Positions 9,239-17,853 are shown, numbered from the stretch's first letter. The stretch: DNA of 64,000 bases from Enterocloster asparagiformis (GCA_018380885.1 JAGZSY010000013.1:80697-144696), one strand, 5' to 3'. The notes: a model not told the origin generated them from the sequence alone. Numbers and translations are program-made.

Positions 9239-9438
9239 CCTTAACATCACAGGGGTTAAAGCCCCACACAGTTTGACATCTGCGCACATCAGGCAGAAAA
9301 CTCAACAAAATTAAGGAAGTATAGTGGGCAAAGGCGCTCAGGAATTCTAGGGACATATTGCGGATTCTTTGGGTGTTTTTTTATACCCTTTCCCAAGCTT
9401 CCCGACGATAGCAAGACTTTAGAAAGGTGGTACAGAGT

Positions 9439-10161
9439 ATGATCCAGGTAAAAAATCTGAAGAAAAATTTCGGTGATTTGGAAGTGCTTAAAAACATCAA
9501 CTTAACGGTGCAGGAAGGCGAGAAGCTGGTAATTATCGGCCCGTCCGGAAGCGGCAAGAGCACTTTGATCCGCTGCATGAATTATCTGGAGGAGCCCACG
9601 GCCGGAGAGGTTTACATCAACGACCAGAGACTGACTCACAAGAACCGCGGCGAGATGGCCCGCAAGTATTCCTCCATGGTGTTCCAGCAGTTCAATCTGT
9701 ACCCGCACATGACCGTGCTGCAGAACCTGACGCTGGCTCCCATCAAGCTGCAGAAGGTTCCGAAGGCCGAGGCCGAGGCTGAGGCCATGAAATATCTGGA
9801 GCGCGTGGGCCTTTCCGACAAGGCGGACTGCTATCCCCAGAATCTGTCCGGCGGCCAGCAGCAGCGTGTGGCCATCGCCCGCGCACTGTGCACCAAGCAG
9901 AAACTGATCCTGTTCGACGAGCCGACCTCTGCGCTGGACCCTGAGATGGTTCAGGAGGTTCTTGACGTTATGGTTAACCTCTCCAAGGAGAACATCACCA
10001 TGGTCTGCGTTACCCACGAGATGGGCTTTGCCAAGCAGGTCGCGGACCGCGTCATTTTCATGGACGACGGCACCATCGTGGAGGAGGGTACTCCCGAACA
10101 CTTCTTTGAGAATCCGGAAAATGAGCGCACCAAGGCGTTCCTCAGCAAGATTCTCCACTAA
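9439..10161 (+). CDS. Polar amino-acid ABC transporter, ATP-binding protein
   Basis: 240 residues, cytoplasmic ATPase of a type I importer. Walker [10 protein letters not shown] at 34-42, signature LSGGQ at 136-140, Walker B LILFDEP around 156-162, and the switch histidine in CVTHEM. The sequence closely follows the GlnQ/HisP/GltL group that energises uptake of polar amino acids. I chose ATG 9439 because AAAGGTGG lies 8 bases before it, rather than an upstream in-frame GTG that sits within that site. It is first in a four-gene operon. Confidence 0.92.
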   Translation: MIQVKNLKKNFGDLEVLKNINLTVQEGEKLVIIGPSGSGKSTLIRCMNYLEEPTAGEVYINDQRLTHKNRGEMARKYSSMVFQQFNLYPHMTVLQNLTLAPIKLQKVPKAEAEAEAMKYLERVGLSDKADCYPQNLSGGQQQRVAIARALCTKQKLILFDEPTSALDPEMVQEVLDVMVNLSKENITMVCVTHEMGFAKQVADRVIFMDDGTIVEEGTPEHFFENPENERTKAFLSKILH

Positions 10162-10201
10162 AATCCATCGCGCCCACAGGCGCCAACATCTGTAAAGATA
10201 T

Positions 10202-10222
10202 CGCCGGGCAACCGGCGTTTTC
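10202..10222 (+). terminator. Intra-operon hairpin between ATPase and binding-protein genes
   Basis: CGCCGG-GCAA-CCGGCG followed by TTTTCT. It probably acts as a partial terminator or as an mRNA-stabilising hairpin that sets a different expression level for the binding protein. A strong AGAGGAGG site follows. Confidence 0.5.
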
Positions 10223-10252
10223 TAAAAAGTAAGAAAAGAGGAGGACACAATT

Positions 10253-11161
10253 ATGAAAAAGAATCTTAAAATGAGCGCTGCCATCCTGACCGCCGCCCTG
10301 GTGGCGGGCGCCCTGACAGCCTGCGGAGGCTCTTCCAGCACCCCCACCACAGCGCCCAGCGCTGCGGATACCACTGCCGCCGATTCCGGTTCCGCTGCCG
10401 ACACCGGTTCCACCACCGGCGACGTGAGCGCAGATGTTCAGAAGATCATCGATGCCGGCGTTTTAAAGGTTGGCGTCAAGACGGATGTTCCCTGCTTCAG
10501 CCTGCAGAATACCGCCACCGGCGAGTACGAGGGCTTAGAGGACGATCTGGCCTACACCATCGCGGGCAAGATCTTCGGCTGCACCCCCGATGAGGCCAAG
10601 GAAAAGAAGCTGGTCGCATTCCAGGGCGTTACCGCCAAGACCAGAGGTCCCCTCGTGGAGAACGGCGAGCTTGACATGGTAATCGCCACTTTCACCATCA
10701 CCGAAGAGCGCAAGGAGACCTACAACTTCTCCACACCGTACTTCACCGACGCCGTAGGCCTGCTGGTTCTCAAGGATTCCGGAATCAACTCCATTGAGGA
10801 CCTGGACGGAAAGGTAATCGGCGTTGCCCAGGGTTCCACCAGCCAGAAGGGCTTCGAAGCCTATGTGGCGGAAAAAGGAATCAATGTAACTCCCACCTTT
10901 GAGGAGTTTGACGGCTATCCCGCGCTGGCTGCCGCCCTCTCCGCAAAGAACATCGACGTATTCTCCGTAGACCGCGCGATCCTGGCCGGATACAGAGACG
11001 ATACCAACAAGCTGCTGGACGACCGCTACGCAGAACAGGAGTACGGCGTTTGCACCAAGAAGGAAAACACCGGGCTTGCAGAACTGGTTGACGGCGTTGT
11101 TACCGATCTGAAGGACAGCGGCAAATTAGCAGAAATGATCAAAGATTGGGGAATCGAATAA
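10253..11161 (+). CDS. Amino-acid ABC transporter substrate-binding lipoprotein
   Basis: 302 residues. Signal peptide with lipobox LTAC (lipid-modified Cys24), a Ser/Thr/Ala-rich linker (~25-60), then a family 3 solute-binding domain (~65-302) with the typical start LKVGVKTDVPCF and the GVAQGSTSQKGF segment. It is anchored to the outer face of the membrane and delivers a polar amino acid to the two permeases encoded downstream. The domain resembles the glutamate/aspartate/glutamine-binding group, but the ligand cannot be read safely. Confidence 0.9.
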   Translation: MKKNLKMSAAILTAALVAGALTACGGSSSTPTTAPSAADTTAADSGSAADTGSTTGDVSADVQKIIDAGVLKVGVKTDVPCFSLQNTATGEYEGLEDDLAYTIAGKIFGCTPDEAKEKKLVAFQGVTAKTRGPLVENGELDMVIATFTITEERKETYNFSTPYFTDAVGLLVLKDSGINSIEDLDGKVIGVAQGSTSQKGFEAYVAEKGINVTPTFEEFDGYPALAAALSAKNIDVFSVDRAILAGYRDDTNKLLDDRYAEQEYGVCTKKENTGLAELVDGVVTDLKDSGKLAEMIKDWGIE

Positions 11162-11164
11162 CTC

Positions 11165-11872
11165 ATGATTAAAGGTCTCTTTGAAGCAAAACGCTGGAAT
11201 GCCCTGTTTCAGGTGTTCCCGGAAAAGTACATACCAGGCTTTATTATGACCTTAAAAGTAGCGCTAACAGGACTCCTGTTAGCGCTGGTTTTAGGGATCA
11301 TTTTCGGTATGCTTTCCACATCGAAAGCAAAAATATGCAGGTTTTTCTCCCGGGTGTACGTGGAATTTTTCCAGAACACGCCGCTGGTGGTGCAGGTATT
11401 CTTTTACTACAACTGCCTACCCTACGTGATCGGCGGGCGCGTGCCCAAATTCCTGCTGGGCGTGCTGGGCGTGGGAATCTACCACGGCGCCTACATATCC
11501 GAGGTAATCCGCACGGGCATCGAAGCCGTGCCCAAGGGACAATTTGAAGCCGCCTATTCCCAAGGCTTCTCCTATTTACAGACCATGCGCTACATCATCC
11601 TGCCGCAAACCATGAAGATCATCCTGCCCTCACTGGCCAACCAGGCGTTAAACCTGGTGAAAAACACCTCCGTGCTGGCCATGGTTGCGGGCCTGGATCT
11701 CATGTATTTCGCGGACTCCTGGGGCAGCGACCGGGGCTATTTCGCCCAGGCGTACTTCTCCTGCGCGCTGCTGTACTTTGTGATCTGCTTCCCCCTGGCC
11801 AGGCTGGCCCGGTATCTGGAAGCGCGCGCAAAGAGGCTGCCTGTTCCCAAAAAACGGAAGGGGGTGGCATAA
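11165..11872 (+). CDS. Amino-acid ABC transporter permease 1
   Basis: 235 residues with about five membrane segments and the HisM-type coupling loop (EAAYSQGFSYLQTM...ILPQ around 128-150). It starts 3 bases after the binding-protein stop codon, so translation is probably coupled. It forms the membrane channel together with the next gene product. Heteromeric permease pairs are typical of glutamate/aspartate and histidine-type importers. Confidence 0.9.
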   Translation: MIKGLFEAKRWNALFQVFPEKYIPGFIMTLKVALTGLLLALVLGIIFGMLSTSKAKICRFFSRVYVEFFQNTPLVVQVFFYYNCLPYVIGGRVPKFLLGVLGVGIYHGAYISEVIRTGIEAVPKGQFEAAYSQGFSYLQTMRYIILPQTMKIILPSLANQALNLVKNTSVLAMVAGLDLMYFADSWGSDRGYFAQAYFSCALLYFVICFPLARLARYLEARAKRLPVPKKRKGVA

Positions 11873-12544
11873 TTGGCCGAGGGATTTAACCTGATTTTTA
11901 CAAAAGCCAACTTTCTGTTTATGATGAGCGGCCTGGCAACCACTGTTCTGATCTCCCTGGGAACCATCATCCTCAGCCTGATCTTCGGCACCATCCTGGC
12001 CCTGCTGCGCCACTTCTGCTACGGAAAATGGGCGTGGCTGTCCGGTCTGACAGGCGTATACATCGAATTTTTCCGCTGCACGCCCAACATCCTGTGGATT
12101 CTCTGGATCCGCTTTACCATCAAGGGCAACCCGACGGTTCTGGCGATCTTCGCCTGCACGCTGTTCACCACCGCTGTGATGGCGGAGATCATCCGCGGCG
12201 GTTTGAACGGGATACCCAAGGGGCAGTTTGAGAGCGCGGCCTCCCAGGGCTTCAGCTTCTTCCAGACGCTGTTTTACATCGTCCTGCCCCAGACCTATAA
12301 GAGCATCATCCCCGCCATGCTGAGCCAGGTGATCACCGTGATCAAGGACACCTCCTTCTTAAAGGTGGTGGATATCGCGGAGTTCATGCGCAATTCCTAC
12401 GTGGTGATGGGTAAGCTCAGCGCTCCGGCCCATATTATTATGCTTTACATTTTTATTGCGCTGTGTTATTTTATTATCTGCTTCTCCTTGTCCTGCGGAG
12501 TCAGATATTATCAGAAAAAAGTGCTCAGCGCTGCCAGAACATGA
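11873..12544 (+). CDS. Amino-acid ABC transporter permease 2
   Basis: 223 residues, second HisM-family permease, with the coupling loop (ESAASQGFSFFQT...LPQ) near 120-145. The start appears to be TTG at 11873, directly after the TAA of the preceding gene, with GGAAGGGGGTGG upstream; no better ATG is available. A terminator follows at 12556. Confidence 0.88.
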   Translation: MAEGFNLIFTKANFLFMMSGLATTVLISLGTIILSLIFGTILALLRHFCYGKWAWLSGLTGVYIEFFRCTPNILWILWIRFTIKGNPTVLAIFACTLFTTAVMAEIIRGGLNGIPKGQFESAASQGFSFFQTLFYIVLPQTYKSIIPAMLSQVITVIKDTSFLKVVDIAEFMRNSYVVMGKLSAPAHIIMLYIFIALCYFIICFSLSCGVRYYQKKVLSAART

Positions 12545-12555
12545 CAAATATCAGA

Positions 12556-12585
12556 CCCGCCGGGATTCTTCCGGCGGGCTTTTGA
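12556..12585 (+). terminator. Terminator of the amino-acid transporter operon
   Basis: cccgccgg / ccggcggg stem with a short loop followed by cttttgatttt, just after the stop codon at 12544. Confidence 0.85.
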
Positions 12586-12633
12586 TTTTCCCTGGCCGGG
12601 AAAGCTCACTTTATCAAATAAGAGGAAATTAAG

Positions 12634-13362
12634 ATGGAATACACACAGATTGTGGAGGGAACCTTTGAAAGCAGGCCCAACCGCTTCATCGCCCAGGTGA
12701 AGGTGGACGGCGTAGGGGTGGTCAGCCACGTAAAGAACACCGGCCGCTGCCGCGAGCTGCTCATTCCGGGCGCCAGGGTGTTTCTGGAATACCACCCCGA
12801 GGCCGCGGAGGGAAAGCGCAAGACCGCCTACGACCTGATCGGGGTCTGCAAGGGCGATACGCTCATCAATATGGACTCCCAGGCGCCCAACCGGGCAGCC
12901 TGGGAATGGATATGCTCGGAACACGGCCCCCGTTTTCTGCTGCCCGATGGCAAAGGGCGCGTGAAAAATGTGCGCCGGGAGGTGGTCCACGGTGACTCGC
13001 GGTTTGACCTGGCCTTTGAGCTGGAGTCCGGGGACCTGCCCGCAAGACCCGCTTTTATGGAGGTCAAGGGCGTGACCCTGGAGGAAAACGGCGTGGCCAT
13101 GTTCCCGGACGCCCCCACAGAGCGGGGTATCAAGCATCTAAACGGCCTGGCACGGGCGGTTCAGGAGGGCTATCTGGCCTACGCGCTGTTCGTGATCCAG
13201 ATGAAGGGCGTGCACCTTTTCACGCCCAACGCTGCGACCCATCCCGCCTTCGGGGAGGCCTTAAAGAAGGCCCGGGAGGCCGGGGTGAGGGTGCTGGCCT
13301 TTGACTGCCGCGTTACGGAGCGGACCCTGGATATCGCGGACCCGGTGGCCGTGAGGCTGTGA
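12634..13362 (+). CDS. sfsA: SfsA-family DNA/RNA nuclease-like protein
   Basis: 242 residues, typical SfsA length. The N-terminal OB-like part carries NRFIAQV and HVKNTGRCRELL, and the C-terminal nuclease-like part carries EVKGVTLEENGVAMFPDAPTERG. SfsA was named for sugar fermentation stimulation in E. coli; the family has a PD-(D/E)XK-like fold and is regarded as nucleic-acid-acting. Its cellular role remains unsettled. It stands alone between the transporter and feoA, with AGAGGAAA upstream. Confidence 0.93.
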   Translation: MEYTQIVEGTFESRPNRFIAQVKVDGVGVVSHVKNTGRCRELLIPGARVFLEYHPEAAEGKRKTAYDLIGVCKGDTLINMDSQAPNRAAWEWICSEHGPRFLLPDGKGRVKNVRREVVHGDSRFDLAFELESGDLPARPAFMEVKGVTLEENGVAMFPDAPTERGIKHLNGLARAVQEGYLAYALFVIQMKGVHLFTPNAATHPAFGEALKKAREAGVRVLAFDCRVTERTLDIADPVAVRL

Positions 13363-13431
13363 CCTGGCCGGTGGCGTTTTCCGGAATCCCACATATAATG
13401 GTGTAAGGCTTCTTTTTATCGGGGGATTTCT

Positions 13432-13665
13432 ATGGTAGTTCCTCTGAGTCAGCTAAGTGCGGGGGAACAGGCCCGGGTTGTCTGGATCGCCAGCGAGCCG
13501 GACACAGCCAAGCGGCTCGCCGACCTGGGTTTCGCTCCCCGGGAACCGGTCACCTGTGTGATCAAGGGACCGGAGCGCTGTATGTCCGCTTACCTGATCC
13601 GCGATTCAGTCATCGCCCTCAGGGCTGCGAACGCTGCGGAAATCCTGGTCAAACTCAATTCTTAG
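13432..13665 (+). CDS. feoA: FeoA-domain protein
   Basis: 77 residues, one SH3-like FeoA domain (LSAGEQARVV...LADLGFAPREPV...). FeoA is a small cytoplasmic partner of the ferrous-iron transporter FeoB. Here feoB is ~10.5 kb away at 24213, so the usual feoAB pairing is broken. FeoA domains also act in metal-dependent repressors, but no HTH is present. A strong terminator follows. Confidence 0.85.
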   Translation: MVVPLSQLSAGEQARVVWIASEPDTAKRLADLGFAPREPVTCVIKGPERCMSAYLIRDSVIALRAANAAEILVKLNS

Positions 13666-13693
13666 GGCGGTTCCCTCTGTGCGTTAAACCTCA

Positions 13694-13736
13694 AGCGGCC
13701 TGCCGGATACAATTCCGGCAGGCCGCTGCGTTTTTT
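13694..13736 (+). terminator. Strong terminator after feoA
   Basis: A 14-bp perfect stem (agcggcctgccgga / tccggcaggccgct) with a 6-nt loop, then gcg and six T. It separates feoA from the convergent paaK gene. Confidence 0.93.
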
Positions 13737-13738
13737 CA

Positions 13739-14971
13739 TTAATAGCGGTTATCGAACACCCGCGTGGATTTTTTCTCGCTTCTGGGCAGCTCGCCCATGT
13801 CCACCAGCTTGACCACCGGGGTCAGGCCGATCCGGCCCTTAAACTGGGTCTGAATCTCGATCTCCAGCGCATAGCGGTTCACCCCCGGCTCGGTCTCCAC
13901 AAACAGGGTCAGCACGTCCTTGCCCATCAGATGGTCCACCATCACCTGGTACTCGCTGGAAGCGCCCTTGATGCCGGTGAGCAGCTCCTCGATCTGGCTG
14001 GGGAAGATGTTCACGCCTTTTACCTTCACCATGTCGTCCGTGCGGCCGATCAGCGTGTCGATGCGCGGGAAGGGCGAGCCGCAGGGGCAGTCTCCCGGCA
14101 CAATCCGCGACAGGTCGTGGGTGCGGTAGCGGATCAGCGGAGCTCCCTGTTTGCGCAGGGTGGTGATCACGATCTCGCCCACCTCGCCGTCCGGCAGCAC
14201 CTGGCCGGTCTTGGGGTCCACGATCTCCAGATAGAGGAAATCATCCCAGTAGTGCATGGCTCCCTGGGCCTGGCAGTTGATGGCGATGCCCGGGCCGTAG
14301 ACCTCGGTGAGGCCGTAGATATCGTACAGGTCCACGCCCAGCTCATTGGCGATGCGCTGGCGCATCTTATCGCCCCAGCGCTCGGAGCCGATCACGCCCT
14401 TTTTCAGGCAGACCTTGTCCCCGATGCCGCGCTTGGCGATCTCCTCGGCCAGCAGCAGGGCGTAGGAGGAGGTGGCGCAGAGCACTGTGGACTTCATGTC
14501 CATCATCATCCGCAGCTGCTTGTCCGTATTCCCCGGCCCCATGGGCACCGTCATGGCGCCCAGAAGCTCGGCTCCCAGCTGGAAGCCGATGCCAGCGGTC
14601 CACAGCCCGTATCCGGGCGTGATCTGGATGCGGTCCATGTTGGTGATTCCCGCCATCTCGTAGCAGCGCTTGAACATGAACGCCCAGTCGTCCACGTCCT
14701 GCTGGGTGTAGGGGATGATCACCGGGGTCCCGGTGGTGCCGGATGAGGAGTGGATTCGCACGATCTTTTCCTCCGGCTCCGTCATCAGGCCCAGGGGATA
14801 GGCCTCCCTCAAATCGCCCTTCCAGGTAAAGGGAAGCTTCTCAAAGTCCTCCTGGGACTGAATCTGGTCCACATTAACCCCTTCCAGCTTGTGTTTGTAA
14901 AAACATTCCTTTGAGGTGAGCTTTTTCAACTGTTCCTTGATAAGAAGGAACTGGGATTCTTTCATTTTCAT
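13739..14971 (-). CDS. paaK: Arylacetate (phenylacetate/indoleacetate)-CoA ligase
   Basis: 410 residues, adenylate-forming enzyme of the PaaK family. The ATP-binding loop SSSGTTGTP is at 75-83, and a YGLTE motif and the C-terminal lid domain follow. It makes aryl-acetyl-CoA from an arylacetate, ATP and CoA. It lies 36 bases after iorB in the same operon, which is led by a tryptophan-type T-box. The best guess for the substrate is therefore indole-3-acetate, with phenylacetate or hydroxyphenylacetate as alternatives. With IorAB it would form the path arylacetate to aryl-acetyl-CoA to arylpyruvate. Confidence 0.9.
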   Translation of the reverse strand: MKMKESQFLLIKEQLKKLTSKECFYKHKLEGVNVDQIQSQEDFEKLPFTWKGDLREAYPLGLMTEPEEKIVRIHSSSGTTGTPVIIPYTQQDVDDWAFMFKRCYEMAGITNMDRIQITPGYGLWTAGIGFQLGAELLGAMTVPMGPGNTDKQLRMMMDMKSTVLCATSSYALLLAEEIAKRGIGDKVCLKKGVIGSERWGDKMRQRIANELGVDLYDIYGLTEVYGPGIAINCQAQGAMHYWDDFLYLEIVDPKTGQVLPDGEVGEIVITTLRKQGAPLIRYRTHDLSRIVPGDCPCGSPFPRIDTLIGRTDDMVKVKGVNIFPSQIEELLTGIKGASSEYQVMVDHLMGKDVLTLFVETEPGVNRYALEIEIQTQFKGRIGLTPVVKLVDMGELPRSEKKSTRVFDNRY

Positions 14972-15007
14972 GGGTTTGGTCCTCTTCTCTTCCGCTTTTG
15001 TCTCCTG

Positions 15008-15607
15008 TTACCTGCCGTCGGCGCGCCCGTACGCCCGGGCGCCCAGCTCCAGGGCCTTCAAGTTCATTTCCTTAAATTTCTCCGGCACGCGCTTTTCAAC
15101 GGCCTGCTCCATCTCCTCCATGGTCAGGCCGGTCAATCCGCTGGCGATGGCAGCGCCCAGCAGCACTACGTTCAGCACCCTGGGGGAGCCGCACTCCGCA
15201 CAGATGGCCGTCCCGTCCACCACCACCAGGTTTTTCACGGATTTGTTCAGATACTCCATCATCTCTTCTCCGGTGTAACCGCCCCCTGAGAGGGACGCGG
15301 TGACCGGGCGGATCGGAGTGGGGCAGACGATGGCGCAGCCGTCCTTCTTTAAGTAGGGCAGACAGCGGACAGCCTCCGCCGGCTCAAAGCAGATCAGCAC
15401 ATCCGCTCCCCGGTGGGGAATCATGGGGGAATCGATATCCCGGCCGATGCGCACGTGGCTGACCACGCTGCCGCCGCGCTGTGCCATTCCGATGGTCTCG
15501 GCGCCTCTGGCCTCCATGCCTTTTTCCATGGCCGCCAGGGCGATCAGGCGAGACGCCAGCACCGTTCCCTGGCCGCCCACACCGCAGAGCAATACATTCT
15601 TCGTCAT
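15008..15607 (-). CDS. iorB: Indolepyruvate:ferredoxin oxidoreductase, beta subunit
   Basis: 199 residues with the GVGGQGTVLAS motif of the gamma-type domain of 2-oxoacid:ferredoxin oxidoreductases (8-18). It forms a complex with IorA that interconverts arylpyruvate, CoA and oxidised ferredoxin with aryl-acetyl-CoA, CO2 and reduced ferredoxin. I chose ATG 15607 because it overlaps the iorA stop codon by one base (TGATG), indicating translational coupling, and because the GVGGQG motif then falls at the usual place. Confidence 0.93.
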   Translation of the reverse strand: MTKNVLLCGVGGQGTVLASRLIALAAMEKGMEARGAETIGMAQRGGSVVSHVRIGRDIDSPMIPHRGADVLICFEPAEAVRCLPYLKKDGCAIVCPTPIRPVTASLSGGGYTGEEMMEYLNKSVKNLVVVDGTAICAECGSPRVLNVVLLGAAIASGLTGLTMEEMEQAVEKRVPEKFKEMNLKALELGARAYGRADGR

Positions 15608-17466
15608 CACCGCACCTCCTCTTCGATCGCGCCTACGGAACAGATTCTGCCGCACAGGCCGCAGCCGGTGCACAGGCCCGTCTCAATCCTCACCCGGTCG
15701 CCGTCCAGCACCAGGGCCGGGCAGCCGATTTCCGTGATGCAGGCTCTGCACTGTACGCAGCGGTCCTGATCGATCCGGCAGCGCCGGTCGGATTTCACCA
15801 CGGCGATACAGGGAGACTTAAAGATCACCGCCTTCACGCCGTCTAAGCCGGAAACCTCCTTCACCGTGTCCACCGCAAGCTCCAGGTTGAGCGGGTCCAC
15901 GGTGACGATCTTCGTCACGCCCACGGCCTCCAGAATCTTCACAATGCTCACCTTGTCCACCACCTGGCCCATCATGGTGTGTCCGGTGCCCGGATGTGGC
16001 TGGTGGCCGGTCATGGCCGTGGTGGAGTTGTCCAGCACGCAGACCGTCAGGTTGGCCTGGTTGTACACCGCGTTCACGATGCCGGTGATTCCCGAGGCAA
16101 AGAAGGTGGAGTCCCCCACAAAGGAGAAGTAGCGCTTGTCCGGCTCCACCCGCGAGAGCCCCTGGGCCATGGTGATCCCGGCGCCCATGCACAGGCAGGT
16201 GTCCACCATGTCCAGAGGCTTGGCGTTGCCCAGGGTGTAACAGCCGATATCGCCGCAGTAGACACCCTCCAGGGGAGCGCCCTGCCGCCCCTGGTTCAGC
16301 GACTCCACAGCCCGCTTGACCGCGTAGAAGGACGCGCGGTGGGGACATCCGGCGCAGAGCACCGGCGGGCGGACCGGCAGCGGAGGCACCGGCAGCGCTG
16401 CCTCCGGCTCATCTCCCTCCAACTCCCGCAGATAGTCTATGTAGGGCTGTCCCAGGTAGGACTCCAGCACTGCGCGGACGGATTCCACACTGTTCTCCCC
16501 TGCGCGCTGCACATTCCCGGTGAGCTTTCCCTTTACGGACACAGGCAGGTGGTGCCTGCCGCAGAGCACCAGAAGCCCGGTCTCCAGCACCGGATCCAGC
16601 TCTTCCACGGCCAGAGCCTCCTCCAGGCCGTCCATGAACTTTAACAGCAGCGGCTCGGGCATGGGGTTGGGCGTCGCCACCTTGAGCACGCGGACGCCCT
16701 TGTAACCCCTCAGCGCCTCCATCACGTACTCGTAATTGATGCCGTGGGTGATCACGCCCCTGGCGCAGCCCCTTTCCGACTCCATGCTCAGGCGGTTAAA
16801 GCGGTAATCGCTGAAATCCGCGCCGATCACCGGCAGGCGCTCCTCGATCATCCGGTGGTTGGCGTTGGAGAGCCGCGGAAAGATTACCCATTTATTGGAA
16901 TCCTTGATGAATCCCTCCGGCTTTGGCCGGGGGGCGCGCTCCCCCACCTCCACGCTGGCACAGCCGTGGCAGACGCGGGTGGTGGGCCGAAACAGCACCG
17001 GCGTGTGGTATTTCTCCGAGTAATCGAAGGCGTCTGCGATCATCTCATAGGCTTCCTCCGGGGAACTGGGATCGAACACCGGCAGCTTGGAAAACTGGCC
17101 GAAATGCCGCGTGTCCTGCTCGGTCTGGGAGGAGATGGGCCCGGGATCATCGGCGACCACCACCACCATGCCGCCCTTAACGCCCACGTAGGCCAGGCTC
17201 ATCAGCGGGTCTGTAGCCACGTTTAAGCCCACCTGCTTCATGGTTACCATGGTTCTGGCTCCGGCGTAGGCCGCGGCGGCGGCCACCTCCATGCCGGCCT
17301 TCTCGTTGACCGACCACTCCACATAGATATCTCCCTGGTTGTGCCTGGCTACGGTCTCCAGTATCTCCGTGGACGGCGTCCCGGGATAACCGGACACCAC
17401 CTGGACCCCGGCGTGGATCGCGCCCAGGCCGATCGCCTCATTTCCCATCAAAAATGCTTTGGACAT
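15607..17466 (-). CDS. iorA: Indolepyruvate:ferredoxin oxidoreductase, alpha subunit
   Basis: 619 residues. The N-terminal pyrimidine-binding domain contains the SGYPGTPSTEI motif, the middle/C-terminal TPP domain contains the GDS...N magnesium/TPP signature (YFSFVGDSTFF...), and the last ~57 residues are a two-cluster ferredoxin domain with Cys570, 573, 576, 582 and Cys599, 602, 605, 609. The reaction is reversible with low-potential ferredoxin, so it can oxidise arylpyruvates or carboxylate aryl-acetyl-CoA. It is the first gene behind the T-box leader at 17537-17818, preceded by an AAGGGGG ribosome site. Confidence 0.95.
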   Translation of the reverse strand: MSKAFLMGNEAIGLGAIHAGVQVVSGYPGTPSTEILETVARHNQGDIYVEWSVNEKAGMEVAAAAAYAGARTMVTMKQVGLNVATDPLMSLAYVGVKGGMVVVVADDPGPISSQTEQDTRHFGQFSKLPVFDPSSPEEAYEMIADAFDYSEKYHTPVLFRPTTRVCHGCASVEVGERAPRPKPEGFIKDSNKWVIFPRLSNANHRMIEERLPVIGADFSDYRFNRLSMESERGCARGVITHGINYEYVMEALRGYKGVRVLKVATPNPMPEPLLLKFMDGLEEALAVEELDPVLETGLLVLCGRHHLPVSVKGKLTGNVQRAGENSVESVRAVLESYLGQPYIDYLRELEGDEPEAALPVPPLPVRPPVLCAGCPHRASFYAVKRAVESLNQGRQGAPLEGVYCGDIGCYTLGNAKPLDMVDTCLCMGAGITMAQGLSRVEPDKRYFSFVGDSTFFASGITGIVNAVYNQANLTVCVLDNSTTAMTGHQPHPGTGHTMMGQVVDKVSIVKILEAVGVTKIVTVDPLNLELAVDTVKEVSGLDGVKAVIFKSPCIAVVKSDRRCRIDQDRCVQCRACITEIGCPALVLDGDRVRIETGLCTGCGLCGRICSVGAIEEEVR

Positions 17467-17536
17467 TCCATTTCCCCCTTCTCTTGATTCAGGTCGCGCA
17501 GGCCTGCGGCTGCCGGGCCGCGCTGTTCCCTGATCG

Positions 17537-17574
17537 GCAAAAAACCTGCCCTCTCATTGTCGAAAGGGCAGGTT
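17537..17574 (-). terminator. Terminator of the T-box leader
   Basis: AACCTGCCCT / AGGGCAGGTT stem followed by TTTTTT on the minus strand, ~70 bases before iorA. Its 5' arm can alternatively pair with GCAGG just after the T-box sequence (antiterminator), the hallmark of transcription attenuation. Confidence 0.92.
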
Positions 17575-17818
17575 CCACTATCGTATCCCTGCAATGCCAC
17601 CTTATCGGATCGCAAAAAACAAACATGCCGTCACATATCCGGCCCTTAACGCAGGCCTGCGTCTCGGATACTGGGCCCGGCGCAGGCGCCGTGCCTTTCC
17701 CCTCACCCTCAGCGGTCCATTTGCCGTCCGGCTTATTACGGGGCTTCCACCTGCCCCCGCTCTCTGGAAATGCTCCCTACGGTTTGATCTCCGCTTCATC
17801 GGTTTATTGTACAAGTTA
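17537..17818 (-). promoter_or_regulatory. T-box leader, predicted tRNA-Trp specific, upstream of iorAB-paaK
   Basis: On the minus strand the leader has, in order: a Stem I base with GATGAAG; helices AGCGG (17795-17791) / CCGCT (17715-17711) and CCGT (17782-17779) / ACGG (17727-17724) that enclose the specifier loop; the distal Stem I signature AGAGAGC...GGTGGAAG (about 17765-17741); a UGG triplet (17719-17717) in the 3' side of the specifier loop, followed by ACC; a T-box core AAGGUGGCAUUGCA (17603-17590); and the terminator/antiterminator. UGG is the Trp codon. The bulge UGGC would pair with an acceptor end GCCA, matching the G discriminator of tRNA-Trp. Uncharged tRNA-Trp should therefore allow readthrough into iorA. 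Confidence 0.88.
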
Positions 17819-17824
17819 TGGATA

Positions 17825-17853
17825 ATTATTGCAGATTTCAGGGAATCTGTCAA
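17825..17853 (-). promoter_or_regulatory. Promoter of the T-box/ior operon
   Basis: On the minus strand TTGACA (17853-17848), a 17-bp spacer and AATAAT (17830-17825). Transcription would start near 17818, just before the T-box Stem I. Confidence 0.8.

Larger units (their letters stand above)
9026..9438. other. Divergent intergenic region between thrC and the amino-acid transporter
   Basis: No gene seen. It holds a palindrome at 9152-9169, a clear sigma-A promoter for the transporter (9210-9238) and a ~195-nt transcribed leader with several possible hairpins (for example ggggttaaagcccc near 9251-9264 and a pairing around 9369-9400). The leader matches no riboswitch class that I recognise. Confidence 0.6.

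Noticed and set aside
9420..9440. T-box-like GGTGGTAC before the amino-acid transporter
   Set aside because: No Stem I, specifier loop or terminator accompanies it; it is the ribosome site.
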